Source: Myxococcales bacterium
Lineage (GTDB): Bacteria > Myxococcota_A > Polyangia > Polyangiales > Polyangiaceae
Reading direction: 5' to 3'
NCBI GenBank assembly: GCA_016706225.1
Contig: JADJKB010000005.1
Location: 930,001 to 994,000 of the forward strand
DNA: 64,000 nt
Shown here: positions 43,540 to 51,626 of the stretch, piece after piece
Position numbering within the stretch: the first letter of the stretch is position 1
Layout: each line of letters begins with the position of its first letter
Notes under the pieces: generated by a model
What the model saw: only the letters and a program-made list of their open reading frames with translations
Database searches by the model: none
Told to the model about the DNA's origin: nothing
Translations under genes and position numbers: made by a program

Positions 43540-44824
43540 ACACATCGTCCGGCTCGACAAAAGCCGAGTCTGGCACCCGTACACGCCGATGAGCGCTTAC
43601 GTGGACCACACCGATCCCCTCGTGCTCACCCAGGCCAAGGGCTCACGCCTGATCGACGCCGACGGGCGGAGCTACATCGATGGCAATTCATCCTGGTGGA
43701 CCGCTGCGCTCGGCCACGGTCACCCGCGACTGGTGGAGGCGCTGCGCCGTCAGGCCGAGGTGATGTGCCACGTCTCCCTGGCAGGCATCACCCACGAGCC
43801 AGTCGCTCGTTTGGCCGACGAGCTGTGTGCTGTCACCCCGCCCGGCCTGTCCCGAGTCTTCTTCAGCGATGACGGTTCCACGGCGGTCGAGGTCGCGCTG
43901 AAACTCTCACTGCAGTATTGGCACCAGAATGGGCGCCCCGAGCGGACGCGTTTCGTCGCGCTGTCCGGCGCATTTCACGGTGACACCCTCGGCGCGACTG
44001 CGCTCTCGGGCGTCGAGTTGTTCCGTCGGCCCTTCGCCAGTGTGCTCCTCGACTGCATCCACGTGCCCGTCGAGCCGGACGGCTACGCGCGGGCGTTCGC
44101 GCGGCTGGAGCGCGTGCTGAGAGAAGAGAGCGACACCCTCGCCGCGATCGTGCTCGAGCCGATGGTGCAGGGCGCCGCCGGCATGCGCATGTACGCTGCG
44201 GAGCACCTGGCCCGCATCGCCGAGCTCGCCAGCCGCGCCGACGTGTTCCTGATCCTGGACGAGGTGTTCACCGGCTACGGTCGCACCGGTCCGATGTGGG
44301 CGCTCGAGCACGCAGCCGTCAAACCGGACCTCCTGTGCACGGCCAAGGCGTTCAGCGGCGGAATGTTGCCGATGGCCGCTACCGTGGTGAGTGAGCGCAT
44401 CTACGAAGGTTTCTTGGGTGACGCCGAGCGGGCCTTTTATTACGGCCACACCTACTCCGGTAATCCTCTGGGCGCGGCCGTCGCGCGGGAGGTGCTGGCG
44501 ATTTATCGCGACGAGCAGGTGCTCGAGCGGGCGCGGCCCAAGGCCGCGCGGATCGCTCGGGCCTTCGAGGGTCTGGCGGACGTGGTTGGGCCCGAGAACG
44601 TGCGCGCCCTGGGCATGATCGGCGCCCTCGATCTGGGCGGAGCCGAGGGCTATCTGGCCGGAAGTGGTTGGCGTGTGTACGACGAGGCGCGCAAACGCGG
44701 CGCCTACCTGCGGCCCCTGGGCAACGTGGTCTACCTGGCACCGCCGCTCAACATCGAGGACTCCGAGCTGGACGCGCTGTGCCAGATCTTGGACGAATCC
44801 GTCCGCGCAGTCGCCGTGCGCTGA
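43526..44824 (+). CDS. bioA: Adenosylmethionine-8-amino-7-oxononanoate aminotransferase
   Basis: 432 residues from GTG 43526, with TTGGAGG ending five bases upstream. This site lies inside the kinase gene, so bioA is expressed with or after it. BioA makes 7,8-diaminopelargonate from KAPA with SAM as donor in biotin synthesis. Signature parts: VWHPYTPM near the N-terminus (BioA-specific), GNSSWWTAALGHGHP, SDDGSTAVEVALKL, LILDEVFTGYGRTG and the PLP Lys274 in CTAKAFSGG. Lys274 matches the E. coli number. The other biotin genes are not in the window. Confidence 0.94.
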   Translation: MPLREHIVRLDKSRVWHPYTPMSAYVDHTDPLVLTQAKGSRLIDADGRSYIDGNSSWWTAALGHGHPRLVEALRRQAEVMCHVSLAGITHEPVARLADELCAVTPPGLSRVFFSDDGSTAVEVALKLSLQYWHQNGRPERTRFVALSGAFHGDTLGATALSGVELFRRPFASVLLDCIHVPVEPDGYARAFARLERVLREESDTLAAIVLEPMVQGAAGMRMYAAEHLARIAELASRADVFLILDEVFTGYGRTGPMWALEHAAVKPDLLCTAKAFSGGMLPMAATVVSERIYEGFLGDAERAFYYGHTYSGNPLGAAVAREVLAIYRDEQVLERARPKAARIARAFEGLADVVGPENVRALGMIGALDLGGAEGYLAGSGWRVYDEARKRGAYLRPLGNVVYLAPPLNIEDSELDALCQILDESVRAVAVR

Positions 44825-44884
44825 CGCCGAAATCAGAGCCGGCTATTGACCGCCGGGCGCGAGGGGCGCGACGCTTCGGCTCTC

Positions 44885-45229
44885 ATGGCGCAACGTCGAC
44901 GGTATCTGTTCGTGTGTGTGAATAGGCGGCCGGACGGCGCTCCGCGTGGCTCGTGTGCGGCGCGCGGTTCGCTGGAGCTACACGCCCGCCTCAAGGACCT
45001 GCTGAAAGAGCGAGGACTCGCGGAGCTCGAGGCTCGGGCGTGTACCTCGAGCTGCCTCGACACGTGTTTGTACGGTCCCAGCATCGCGGTCGAACCCGAC
45101 CACTTCTTCTACGGCAGGGTCAGGCTCGAGGACGCCGAGGAAATCGTCGATGCGTTGGTCGAAGGTCGTCGTGTCGAGCGCCTGGTCCTCGACCCGGAAC
45201 ATTTCCACGAGCCCAAGAAGTCTGGCTGA
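44885..45229 (+). CDS. Thioredoxin-like [2Fe-2S] ferredoxin
   Basis: 114 residues from ATG 44885. Cys pattern of thioredoxin-fold ferredoxins: one Cys in FVCVNR, one in RGSCAARG, then a C-x3-C-x3-C cluster (A-C-T-S-S-C-L-D-T-C) and YGPSIAVEPDHFFYGRV, where the Y-G-P-x-I-x-V-x-P block is typical of the (2Fe-2S) ferredoxin family also found as an NADH dehydrogenase NuoE-type domain. Probably a small electron carrier in the cytoplasm. The next gene begins two bases after its stop codon, so the two likely share a transcript. Confidence 0.85.
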   Translation: MAQRRRYLFVCVNRRPDGAPRGSCAARGSLELHARLKDLLKERGLAELEARACTSSCLDTCLYGPSIAVEPDHFFYGRVRLEDAEEIVDALVEGRRVERLVLDPEHFHEPKKSG

Positions 45230-45231
45230 GC

Positions 45232-45657
45232 ATGCTGCGTCGCGAGCCGTTTCGCCAGACCTTGGTCGGTTGTTACTTTCGCGCGGGGGCGACCGCTTCC
45301 GGCGAGCCCGCGACGCTCGAGCTGGTGGGTGAGCGCCCGCTGTTATTGCCGGGGCTCGGGCGCTCACTCAGCGTGACGGGCTCGTTACGGGCGCGAGGCC
45401 TCTTGCCGGACGCTCCGCTCCGCGGGCGTCTGGTCTTCGACCGCTGGTTACCGTTCGCGGTTCGCTACGATCTCGAGCTCGACGGGCCGGACGGTCAGAC
45501 GTGGCGCTTGCATGCCTCCCGACCGCCCGCCGCGCTCGGGCCGCTCACCCGCGCGAGCAGCGTGCACGCCGAGCTGAGCGACGCGCTGGGCGCTCGTGTC
45601 GCCACCTTCGAGCTGCGGTTCGACCTGCGCAAGGACCTGCTGAGGTACTTGACCTGA
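45232..45657 (+). CDS. Small beta-rich protein of unknown function
   Basis: 141 residues from ATG 45232, two bases after the ferredoxin stop. Frame and codon use are like the neighbours. The protein is beta-rich with a G-E-R-P-L-L-L-P-G-L-G segment and FDRWLPFAVRYDLEL. No signal peptide and only one Cys (near the start). I do not recognise it. Its position suggests a partner or substrate of the ferredoxin. Confidence 0.65.
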   Translation: MLRREPFRQTLVGCYFRAGATASGEPATLELVGERPLLLPGLGRSLSVTGSLRARGLLPDAPLRGRLVFDRWLPFAVRYDLELDGPDGQTWRLHASRPPAALGPLTRASSVHAELSDALGARVATFELRFDLRKDLLRYLT

Positions 45658-45707
45658 GCTGACGGGGATGGTTTTCGCGCGGTCGTCCGGGTGGTATGCA
45701 TGCGTGC

Positions 45708-46265
45708 ATGCTTCGCCTCGAGCCCCGCACGACCGCCGTCATCGTCGTCGACGTTCAGGACCGCCTCGCGGTCGCCATGCCCGCCGAGCAGCTCGAACGT
45801 GTGAAGCGCGCGGCGCGGATCCTCGTGGAAGGAGCGCGGCTCTTGGGCGGCACGGTGCTCGTCACCGAGCAGTACCCGAAGGGGCTCGGCGCGACACTGC
45901 CGGAGCTGGCTGACCTGCTGCGGGCCGCAGACGCACCGTTCTTCGAGAAGCTTCAGTTCAGCGCCTGTGACGCGGCGGGCTTCGGCGCTCGGCTCGAAGG
46001 GAGCGGGGCGAAGACTGCCATCGTGCTCGGCATGGAGACCCACGTGTGCGTCTACCAGACCGTGCGGGATCTCGTCGCGCGGGGCCTCGAGGTGCACGTG
46101 CCCATCGATGGCGTGGCGTCACGCCGCGAGGACCACCGGGAGGTCGGCCTCGGCCTGTGTGAGCGGGCCGGCGCCATCCGCACCACCAGCGAGAGTGTGG
46201 TCTTCGACTGGCTGGGGCAGGCGAGCGGCGACGCTTTCAAGCAGATTTCCAAGCTGGTTCGCTGA
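45708..46265 (+). CDS. Isochorismatase-family hydrolase
   Basis: 185 residues from ATG 45708 (ATG 45696 in frame is possible); the hexamer TATGCA ends seven bases before it. Cysteine hydrolase fold: the catalytic triad is Asp in VIVVDVQDRL, Lys in FFEKLQFSAC and Cys in GMETHVCVYQT, with the cis-peptide region V-L-G-M-E. This subgroup (YcaC/ISOC1-like) is separate from true nicotinamidases and isochorismatases. Substrate unknown. Cytoplasmic. Confidence 0.88.
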   Translation: MLRLEPRTTAVIVVDVQDRLAVAMPAEQLERVKRAARILVEGARLLGGTVLVTEQYPKGLGATLPELADLLRAADAPFFEKLQFSACDAAGFGARLEGSGAKTAIVLGMETHVCVYQTVRDLVARGLEVHVPIDGVASRREDHREVGLGLCERAGAIRTTSESVVFDWLGQASGDAFKQISKLVR

Positions 46266-46402
46266 CCCCGAGCCCCGGAGCGTCAGCCAGCACAGCGGTG
46301 AAGACGCAGGAAATCAAAGCGCAATTTTGCCTGCGGCGGGCCGCCAGCCTGGCGCGCCCCGGCTGACACGAAGTCGGCGCGGATCGACAAGTTGACGCAC
46401 CG

Positions 46403-46431
46403 TTGACATGACGGCAGACACAAGACAATAT
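46403..46431 (+). promoter_or_regulatory. Possible sigma70 promoter of the activator gene
   Basis: TTGACA at 46403-46408, with GACAAT (46424-46429, spacer 15) or CAATAT (46426-46431, spacer 17) as -10. The transcript would start at or next to ATG 46438, so that ATG rather than the one at 46408 would be used. Neither -10 is strong. Confidence 0.3.
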
Positions 46432-46437
46432 GGCGAC

Positions 46438-47847
46438 ATGAGTGACATTGAGGCAACGAGCACCGAGACGCCCCTGCCACTGAGCGAGGCGGGCCTGCCG
46501 ACTCAGTCGGACGTGACGGTGCTCGTCGTGGACGACGAACCGAGCAACGTGGTCTCACTCCAGAAGATCTTTCAGCGGGAAGGCATGCGAGTGCTGACGG
46601 CGGATGGCGCGAAGGCGGGGCTCGACCTTGCGCGCAAACACCGCGTCCAGGTCGTGCTCACGGATCTGATGATGCCCGGAGTGAACGGCGTCGAGCTGCT
46701 CAGGGCACTCAAGGAGGTCTCGCCGGACACCGAGGTCGTGTTGATGACCGCATACGGCACGGTGGAGACCGCGGTCCAGGCGATGCGCGAGGGCGCGTAC
46801 GATTTCGTCGAGAAGCCGCTCAAGCGCATGAACATCGTCAAGAGCATTCGTAAGGCAGCGGAGCGCCACTCGCTCGTCGCCGAGAACCGCTCCCTGCGCC
46901 AGGAGCTCAAGCTGCTGACGTCACGGGAGATCGTCGGACAGAGCACGGCGCTCCGGCGAGTGCTCGACATCGCGACGCAGGCCGCACCGTCGTCCGCCAC
47001 GGTGCTCGTGCTTGGGGAGAGTGGCACCGGCAAGGAGCTCATCGCCCGCTACATTCACGAAAAGAGCGCGCGCGGCAGCGGTCCGTTCGTCGCTGTCAAT
47101 TGCGCGGCGATCCCCGAGTCGATCCTGGAAGCCGAGCTTTTTGGCCACGAACGCGGCGCGTTCACCGGAGCCGTGAGCAAGCGTGAGGGACGTTTTGCGC
47201 GAGCGCGCGGCGGCACGCTCTTCCTCGACGAGATCGGGGAGCTGTCGCCCGCGGTGCAGGTCAAACTCTTGCGCGTGCTGCAAGAGGGTGAGTACGAACC
47301 GGTGGGTGGGAACCCGGTGAAGGCGGACGTCCGCATCGTGGCGGCCACCAATCGTGATCTGGCGGCGGAGGTGGAAGCGGGGCGCTTTCGCGAGGACTTG
47401 TACTATCGGCTCAACGTGATCGCGGTGACCGCGCCGCCGCTGCGCAACCGCGGCGAAGACGTACCGCTTCTGGTCGATCACTTCCTGGGGGTCTACTGCA
47501 AGAAGAACGGTCGGCCCCGGTTGAACGTCCCCGCTGACGTGATGCGCAAGCTCTCGGACTACTCGTGGCCGGGCAACGTGCGTGAGCTCGAGAACGTGAT
47601 CGAACGCGCGGCGGTCCTGTGCCGCACAGACACGCTGCGGCTCGAAGATCTGCCCGACGCGGTCGCTCAGGCGAGCACGCCCGCCCCGTCCGCGCTCACG
47701 TTCTCGATCGGAACTCCGCTCGAAGAGGTCGAACACCGCCTGATCCGCGAGACGCTGGCGTACACCTCCGGGGACAAATCCATGGCGGCCCAGCTGCTCG
47801 GGATCTCGACGCGGACCATCTATCGCAAGCTCGGTGAGGACGCCTGA
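46438..47847 (+). CDS. NtrC-family sigma54-dependent response regulator
   Basis: 469 residues from ATG 46438. Receiver domain (about 26-145) has the acidic pocket D32/D33, phospho-acceptor D76 in VLTDLMMPG and Lys in DFVEKPL. AAA+ domain: Walker A GESGTGKE (193-200), sigma54-contacting GAFTGA loop (240-245), Walker B LFLDEIGE, and the Arg finger region LYYRLNVI. The C-terminal Fis-type helix-turn-helix ends MAAQLLGISTRTIYRKLGEDA. All parts needed to activate RpoN promoters are present. It lies directly upstream of gspC, in the same direction, with a matching promoter between them, so control of secretion is likely. Confidence 0.94.
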   Translation: MSDIEATSTETPLPLSEAGLPTQSDVTVLVVDDEPSNVVSLQKIFQREGMRVLTADGAKAGLDLARKHRVQVVLTDLMMPGVNGVELLRALKEVSPDTEVVLMTAYGTVETAVQAMREGAYDFVEKPLKRMNIVKSIRKAAERHSLVAENRSLRQELKLLTSREIVGQSTALRRVLDIATQAAPSSATVLVLGESGTGKELIARYIHEKSARGSGPFVAVNCAAIPESILEAELFGHERGAFTGAVSKREGRFARARGGTLFLDEIGELSPAVQVKLLRVLQEGEYEPVGGNPVKADVRIVAATNRDLAAEVEAGRFREDLYYRLNVIAVTAPPLRNRGEDVPLLVDHFLGVYCKKNGRPRLNVPADVMRKLSDYSWPGNVRELENVIERAAVLCRTDTLRLEDLPDAVAQASTPAPSALTFSIGTPLEEVEHRLIRETLAYTSGDKSMAAQLLGISTRTIYRKLGEDA

Positions 47848-47930
47848 GTCGGACTCGCCGGAGGGGTTCTGTCGCCCGGAGCCGGACCCGGCTGGCCTCG
47901 ACCCCCCCGCAACGCCGTCCCCGTCGCCGC

Positions 47931-47943
47931 TGACAACTTGTCA
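47931..47943. promoter_or_regulatory. Perfect 13-bp palindrome, candidate activator site
   Basis: TGACAA-C-TTGTCA lies about 113 bases upstream of the -24 element before gspC and 83 bases after the activator gene. Distance and symmetry fit an enhancer-binding-protein site (UAS). Only one copy is seen; most such promoters carry two. Confidence 0.5.
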
Positions 47944-48048
47944 CACTGAGCACCCGTAAAGGCCGTGGGTTGCCAGGATGGCGACCAAAAGGCCTCCAAT
48001 CCCGCGCGTAACGCCAGGAAATCCCGAGCTTTCTTTATTGATTGACCC

Positions 48049-48064
48049 TGGCACGCCTCTGGCT
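48049..48064 (+). promoter_or_regulatory. Sigma54 (-24/-12) promoter of the gsp operon
   Basis: TGGCACG-CCTC-TGGCT has the invariant GG (48050-48051) and GC (48062-48063) with the required 10-base spacing, and matches the consensus at all positions but one. An AT-rich run (TTTCTTTATTGATT, 48030-48043) lies just upstream and could help bending. The start point would be about 48075, only 9 bases before GTG 48084, so gspC would be nearly leaderless. Confidence 0.65.
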
Positions 48065-48083
48065 TTAAGCCCTGCCAGCTCCC

Positions 48084-49067
48084 GTGGCATTCGACGCCCT
48101 GCTCAAGAAGTATTTCTCAGCCGTCCTGCTGACGCTGGTCGCCTTGATGGCGTACTTCCAGGCGTCCGGGGCCATGAAGCTCTTTGGCGCCTCGCTGGGG
48201 GCCGACGAGAAGACGCTGACCCAAACGCCGCAGGGCATGCCGACGGCGCTCCCGGGCCGAATCGAAGTCGCGACCCGGAGCGGCGAGCCGATCTTGTCGC
48301 GCAACCCGTTCGACTCCGTGACCGGCCCGCTGAACGCAGCGGAGCTCGACATGAGCTCGCTGCCAACGCCAAAAGCAGACCTGTCGGATCCACTCGCCGC
48401 GGCGCAGTGCGACGGCGTACGCGTCAGCATCATCACCGAGTCCACGGATCCAACCTGGTCCATCGCGGCTCTCCAGGGACCCGGCGAAGCGCGCCCCACG
48501 ATCCGGCGGGTCGGCGACAAGGTCGGCAACATGGACGTGACCTACATCGGGTACAACCCGCGGGAGAACAGTCCGTCCGTCTGGATGACGAACTCGGGGT
48601 CGCTCTGCCAGCTCGTGCTGTTCTCGACGCAACCGGCGCCGGCGCCGGCGGCGGCGGCGCCCCCTCAAGGGGAGAAACCGCCACCCGCCAAGGGCGCGGC
48701 ACGCGGTGTTCCCGCCGACATCGCCTCGAAGATCCAGAAGGTCAGCGAGACCGAGTTCAACGTGGACCGCTCCGTCGTCGACAAGATCCTGGAGAACCAG
48801 GCGGAGCTGATGCGGTCAGCCCGCATCGTGCCCGAGCAGCAGAACGGCAAGGTCGTCGGGATCCGACTCTTCGGAATCCGCCCTGAGACCCTGCTGGGCA
48901 CACTGGGATTTCAGACGGGAGATCGTCTGGAGACCATCAACGGTTTCAACATGGCGAGCCCCGAGAAAGCCCTCGAGGCCTACGCGCGACTCAGAACCGC
49001 GAGCAACCTGAACGTGAAGATCAATCGCCGCGGAAAGCCCCTCAGCATCGACTTCCGGATCAAGTGA
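48084..49067 (+). CDS. gspC: Type II secretion protein GspC
   Basis: 327 residues from GTG 48084. Short cytoplasmic N-terminus, one membrane helix (about residues 11-30), then the homology region (L-S-R-N-P-F-D-S, VDQAQCDG-type strands and YIGYNPRENSPSVWM), an Ala/Pro linker, a helical segment with FNVDRSVVDKILENQAELMRSARIVP, and a PDZ domain (residues about 265-325: GIRLFGIRPETLLGTLGFQTGDRLETINGF). GspC links the inner-membrane platform to the secretin GspD, here encoded one base downstream. First gene of the operon. Confidence 0.92.
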   Translation: MAFDALLKKYFSAVLLTLVALMAYFQASGAMKLFGASLGADEKTLTQTPQGMPTALPGRIEVATRSGEPILSRNPFDSVTGPLNAAELDMSSLPTPKADLSDPLAAAQCDGVRVSIITESTDPTWSIAALQGPGEARPTIRRVGDKVGNMDVTYIGYNPRENSPSVWMTNSGSLCQLVLFSTQPAPAPAAAAPPQGEKPPPAKGAARGVPADIASKIQKVSETEFNVDRSVVDKILENQAELMRSARIVPEQQNGKVVGIRLFGIRPETLLGTLGFQTGDRLETINGFNMASPEKALEAYARLRTASNLNVKINRRGKPLSIDFRIK

Positions 49068-49068
49068 G

Positions 49069-51624
49069 ATGAAACGCACCGCTCTTTCGACCCTCGGGGT
49101 TCTGGCGATGAGTGCAGCGCTGCCGCTGATTTTGGACGCGCCCGCTCAGGCGCAGCAGGCGCCCCCCATTCGCGCGCGACCGACGCCGGCGCTGGGCGCC
49201 GTTCCGAAAGCGCTCGCGCGCCCTGGCGCCGCTGCCAAACCCGGCGCGCCTGCGCCGCCGGCGCCCGCGCCGGCCGCGGCGGGTGAAAAGGAACCACCGG
49301 GTGCCAAGGGTGCGCTGCCGGACAGCACGGACGCCATCGCCAAGGCCACGGACGTGCCGTATCGGCCGAAACCAGGCGGGCACCTGGTGAAGTTCAACCT
49401 GCAGGACGCCGATCTCGCTGAGCTGGTCAATCACATCAGCGGCATGACCGGCCGGCGTTTCATCTACGGGCCGAAGGTGCGGCAGGTGAAGGCAACCGTG
49501 GTCTCGCCCGAACCGGTGACGCTGGGCGAGGCGTACGAGGTGTTCCTCTCGATCCTCGAGGCGAACGGCATGACGGTGCTGCCGCACGGCCGCTTCTTGA
49601 AGATCGTCGACAGCGCCGGCTCGGTCACCGCGCCCACTCCCATCTACGCTCGGGGTGAGCCGGTGCCGGCCTCGGACCGCTACGTCACGCGGCTCTACCG
49701 ACTCAAGAACGTTTCGGCGGACGAAGCCAACGCGCTGCTCTCCAAGTTCAAGAGCAAGGAAGCGGACATCTCCGTCTACGGGCCGGGGCAGCTGCTGATC
49801 ATGACCGACACCGGAACCAACATCCGGCGCATGATCCGCATCCTCGAAGAGATCGACGTCGGCGGCGCCGGCTCGCGCATGTGGATCGAGCCGGTCCACT
49901 ATGGCTCCGCGGCGGACATGGCCAAACGGATCAACGAGCTGTTCGAGCTCGACAAGGGTCCGGGTGCGGGTGGCGCAGGCGGTGGTGGGCTCTCGAAGGT
50001 CGTTGCCGACGAGCAGACGAATTCGCTGATCGTGGTCGGGACCGAGGACAGCTACAACAAACTCCTCGAGCTGATGAAGCGCATCGACACGCAACCGGCC
50101 GCCGAGGGCAAGGTGCATGTCCTGCCGCTCCAGCACGCGACGGCCGAGGAGCTCGCCAACGTGCTCACGCAGATGCTGCAGGGCGCGGCTCGGGCGCCGG
50201 GTCAGCCGGGAGGCCCGGCGGGCATGTTCGAGGGCGAAGTGAAGGTGATCGCCGACAAGGCCACCAACTCGCTCGTGCTGACCTCGTCGGGACGCGATTT
50301 TTCCGCGATGCGCCTGGTCGTCGGCAAGCTCGATCGCCCTCGCCGGCAGGTGTTCATCGAGGCCGTGATCATGGACGTCTCGGTGAAACAGTCGAACACC
50401 CTCGGTGTGTCGTTCCACGGAGGCACGACCGCGAACCTCGGCGGTGGCGGCGACACGCTGTTCCTCGGTGGGTTCGAGGCCGGAAAATCCCTCTCGTTCC
50501 CCGCGAATCCCGAGCTGCTCCAGGGTGTGGCCCTGGGTGCGCGCGGTCCCGAGCTGCCGGGCACGTCGAACCTGCTCGGCACGGGGCTCTCGATCCCGGC
50601 GTTCGGTGTCGTGCTCCAGGCGCTTGCCTCGAGCGGAGATGCCAACGTGCTGGCGACGCCACACATCCTCGCGACGGACAACACCGCAGCGGAGATCAGC
50701 GTGGGCGAGAACGTGCCGCTGCAGACCAACATCGGCGGTGGCGGTTCGGGTCTGGGCAGCCTCGCCGGTCTTGCTGGCGGTCAGGCCGGTGCCGCCGCCG
50801 GAGCGCTGGCAAGCCTGTCGGGCGGCTTTGGCTTCAATGCTCCGCGCCAGGACGTGGGCATCAAGATCAAGGTCACGCCTCACGTCAACGAGACCAACCA
50901 GGTCCGGCTCGAGATCGAACAAGAGATCAGCGAGGCCGGCTCGGCTGTGGGCGCGTTGGGCGTGGTGCCGATCACCAAGCGCACCGCCCACACCACGGTC
51001 GAGGTCGACAATCAGCAGACCATCGTGCTCGGCGGTCTGATGCGAGAAGCGGAGCGCAAGAGCCGGCAGAAGATCCCGGTGCTCGGTGATCTGCCGGTGC
51101 TCGGCTTCCTGTTCCGCCACTCCGAGGTCACCAAAGAGAAGCTGAACTTGCTCCTGGTCCTGACCCCGACGGTGATCCACGGTCAAGAAGACCTGCGCAA
51201 GATCTTCGAGCGCAAGATGCAGGAGCGCCAGGAGTTCATCGATCGGTATTTCGTCTTCAGCGGTCAGGACTGGAAGCCACCGCTCGACTACGCAAAGACC
51301 AACGGGTTGCTCGAAGAGATCCGCCAATCGTACTTCGCGGTCGAGGAGCAGCAGCGCCTCGAGGCTGACACCGCACCGAAGCACCTCGAGCACACGCCCG
51401 GCGCGCCCATCGAGCTGCCGCACTCCGTGCGCTCCGGAGCGGGTACCGGAGCGGTGCCGTCCCAACCGCCCCAGGCCGTTCCGCCCACCCCGCGCCGCCC
51501 GCGGCGTCCCGCCACACCGCCGCGACCGGCGAACCCCGCACCGACGCCCAACCCTCCGCGCTCCGAGGCGGACTCGCCCATTCGCATCAACCCCATCGCC
51601 CGCAGCGTCGACCGGGTGGAGTAG
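49069..51624 (+). CDS. gspD: Type II secretion outer-membrane secretin GspD
   Basis: 851 residues. Sec signal peptide ends at AQA-QQA. An Ala/Pro-rich stretch (30-90) precedes N0 (about 104-180), N1 (205-262), N2 (266-343) and N3 (350-423). The secretin domain (about 424-705) has VPLQTNIGGG, the Gly-rich gate loop, VTPHVNETNQVRLEIEQEIS and the family signature G-G-L-M-R-E with KIPVLGDLPVLGFLFR. A C-terminal S-domain-like helix (DLRKIFERKMQERQEF) leads to a Pro-rich tail of about 70 residues, longer than usual. Forms the outer-membrane pore; no pilotin gene is visible here. Confidence 0.97.
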   Translation: MKRTALSTLGVLAMSAALPLILDAPAQAQQAPPIRARPTPALGAVPKALARPGAAAKPGAPAPPAPAPAAAGEKEPPGAKGALPDSTDAIAKATDVPYRPKPGGHLVKFNLQDADLAELVNHISGMTGRRFIYGPKVRQVKATVVSPEPVTLGEAYEVFLSILEANGMTVLPHGRFLKIVDSAGSVTAPTPIYARGEPVPASDRYVTRLYRLKNVSADEANALLSKFKSKEADISVYGPGQLLIMTDTGTNIRRMIRILEEIDVGGAGSRMWIEPVHYGSAADMAKRINELFELDKGPGAGGAGGGGLSKVVADEQTNSLIVVGTEDSYNKLLELMKRIDTQPAAEGKVHVLPLQHATAEELANVLTQMLQGAARAPGQPGGPAGMFEGEVKVIADKATNSLVLTSSGRDFSAMRLVVGKLDRPRRQVFIEAVIMDVSVKQSNTLGVSFHGGTTANLGGGGDTLFLGGFEAGKSLSFPANPELLQGVALGARGPELPGTSNLLGTGLSIPAFGVVLQALASSGDANVLATPHILATDNTAAEISVGENVPLQTNIGGGGSGLGSLAGLAGGQAGAAAGALASLSGGFGFNAPRQDVGIKIKVTPHVNETNQVRLEIEQEISEAGSAVGALGVVPITKRTAHTTVEVDNQQTIVLGGLMREAERKSRQKIPVLGDLPVLGFLFRHSEVTKEKLNLLLVLTPTVIHGQEDLRKIFERKMQERQEFIDRYFVFSGQDWKPPLDYAKTNGLLEEIRQSYFAVEEQQRLEADTAPKHLEHTPGAPIELPHSVRSGAGTGAVPSQPPQAVPPTPRRPRRPATPPRPANPAPTPNPPRSEADSPIRINPIARSVDRVE

Positions 51625-51626
51625 TC

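Noticed and set aside
47978..48886. 302-codon plus-strand frame across the gsp promoter region
   Set aside because: Overlaps gspC in another frame and would cross the promoter; the translation is Arg/Pro-rich noise.
49060..51465. 801-codon minus-strand frame opposite gspD
   Set aside because: Antisense of a certain gene; composition His/Arg/Asp-rich without motifs.
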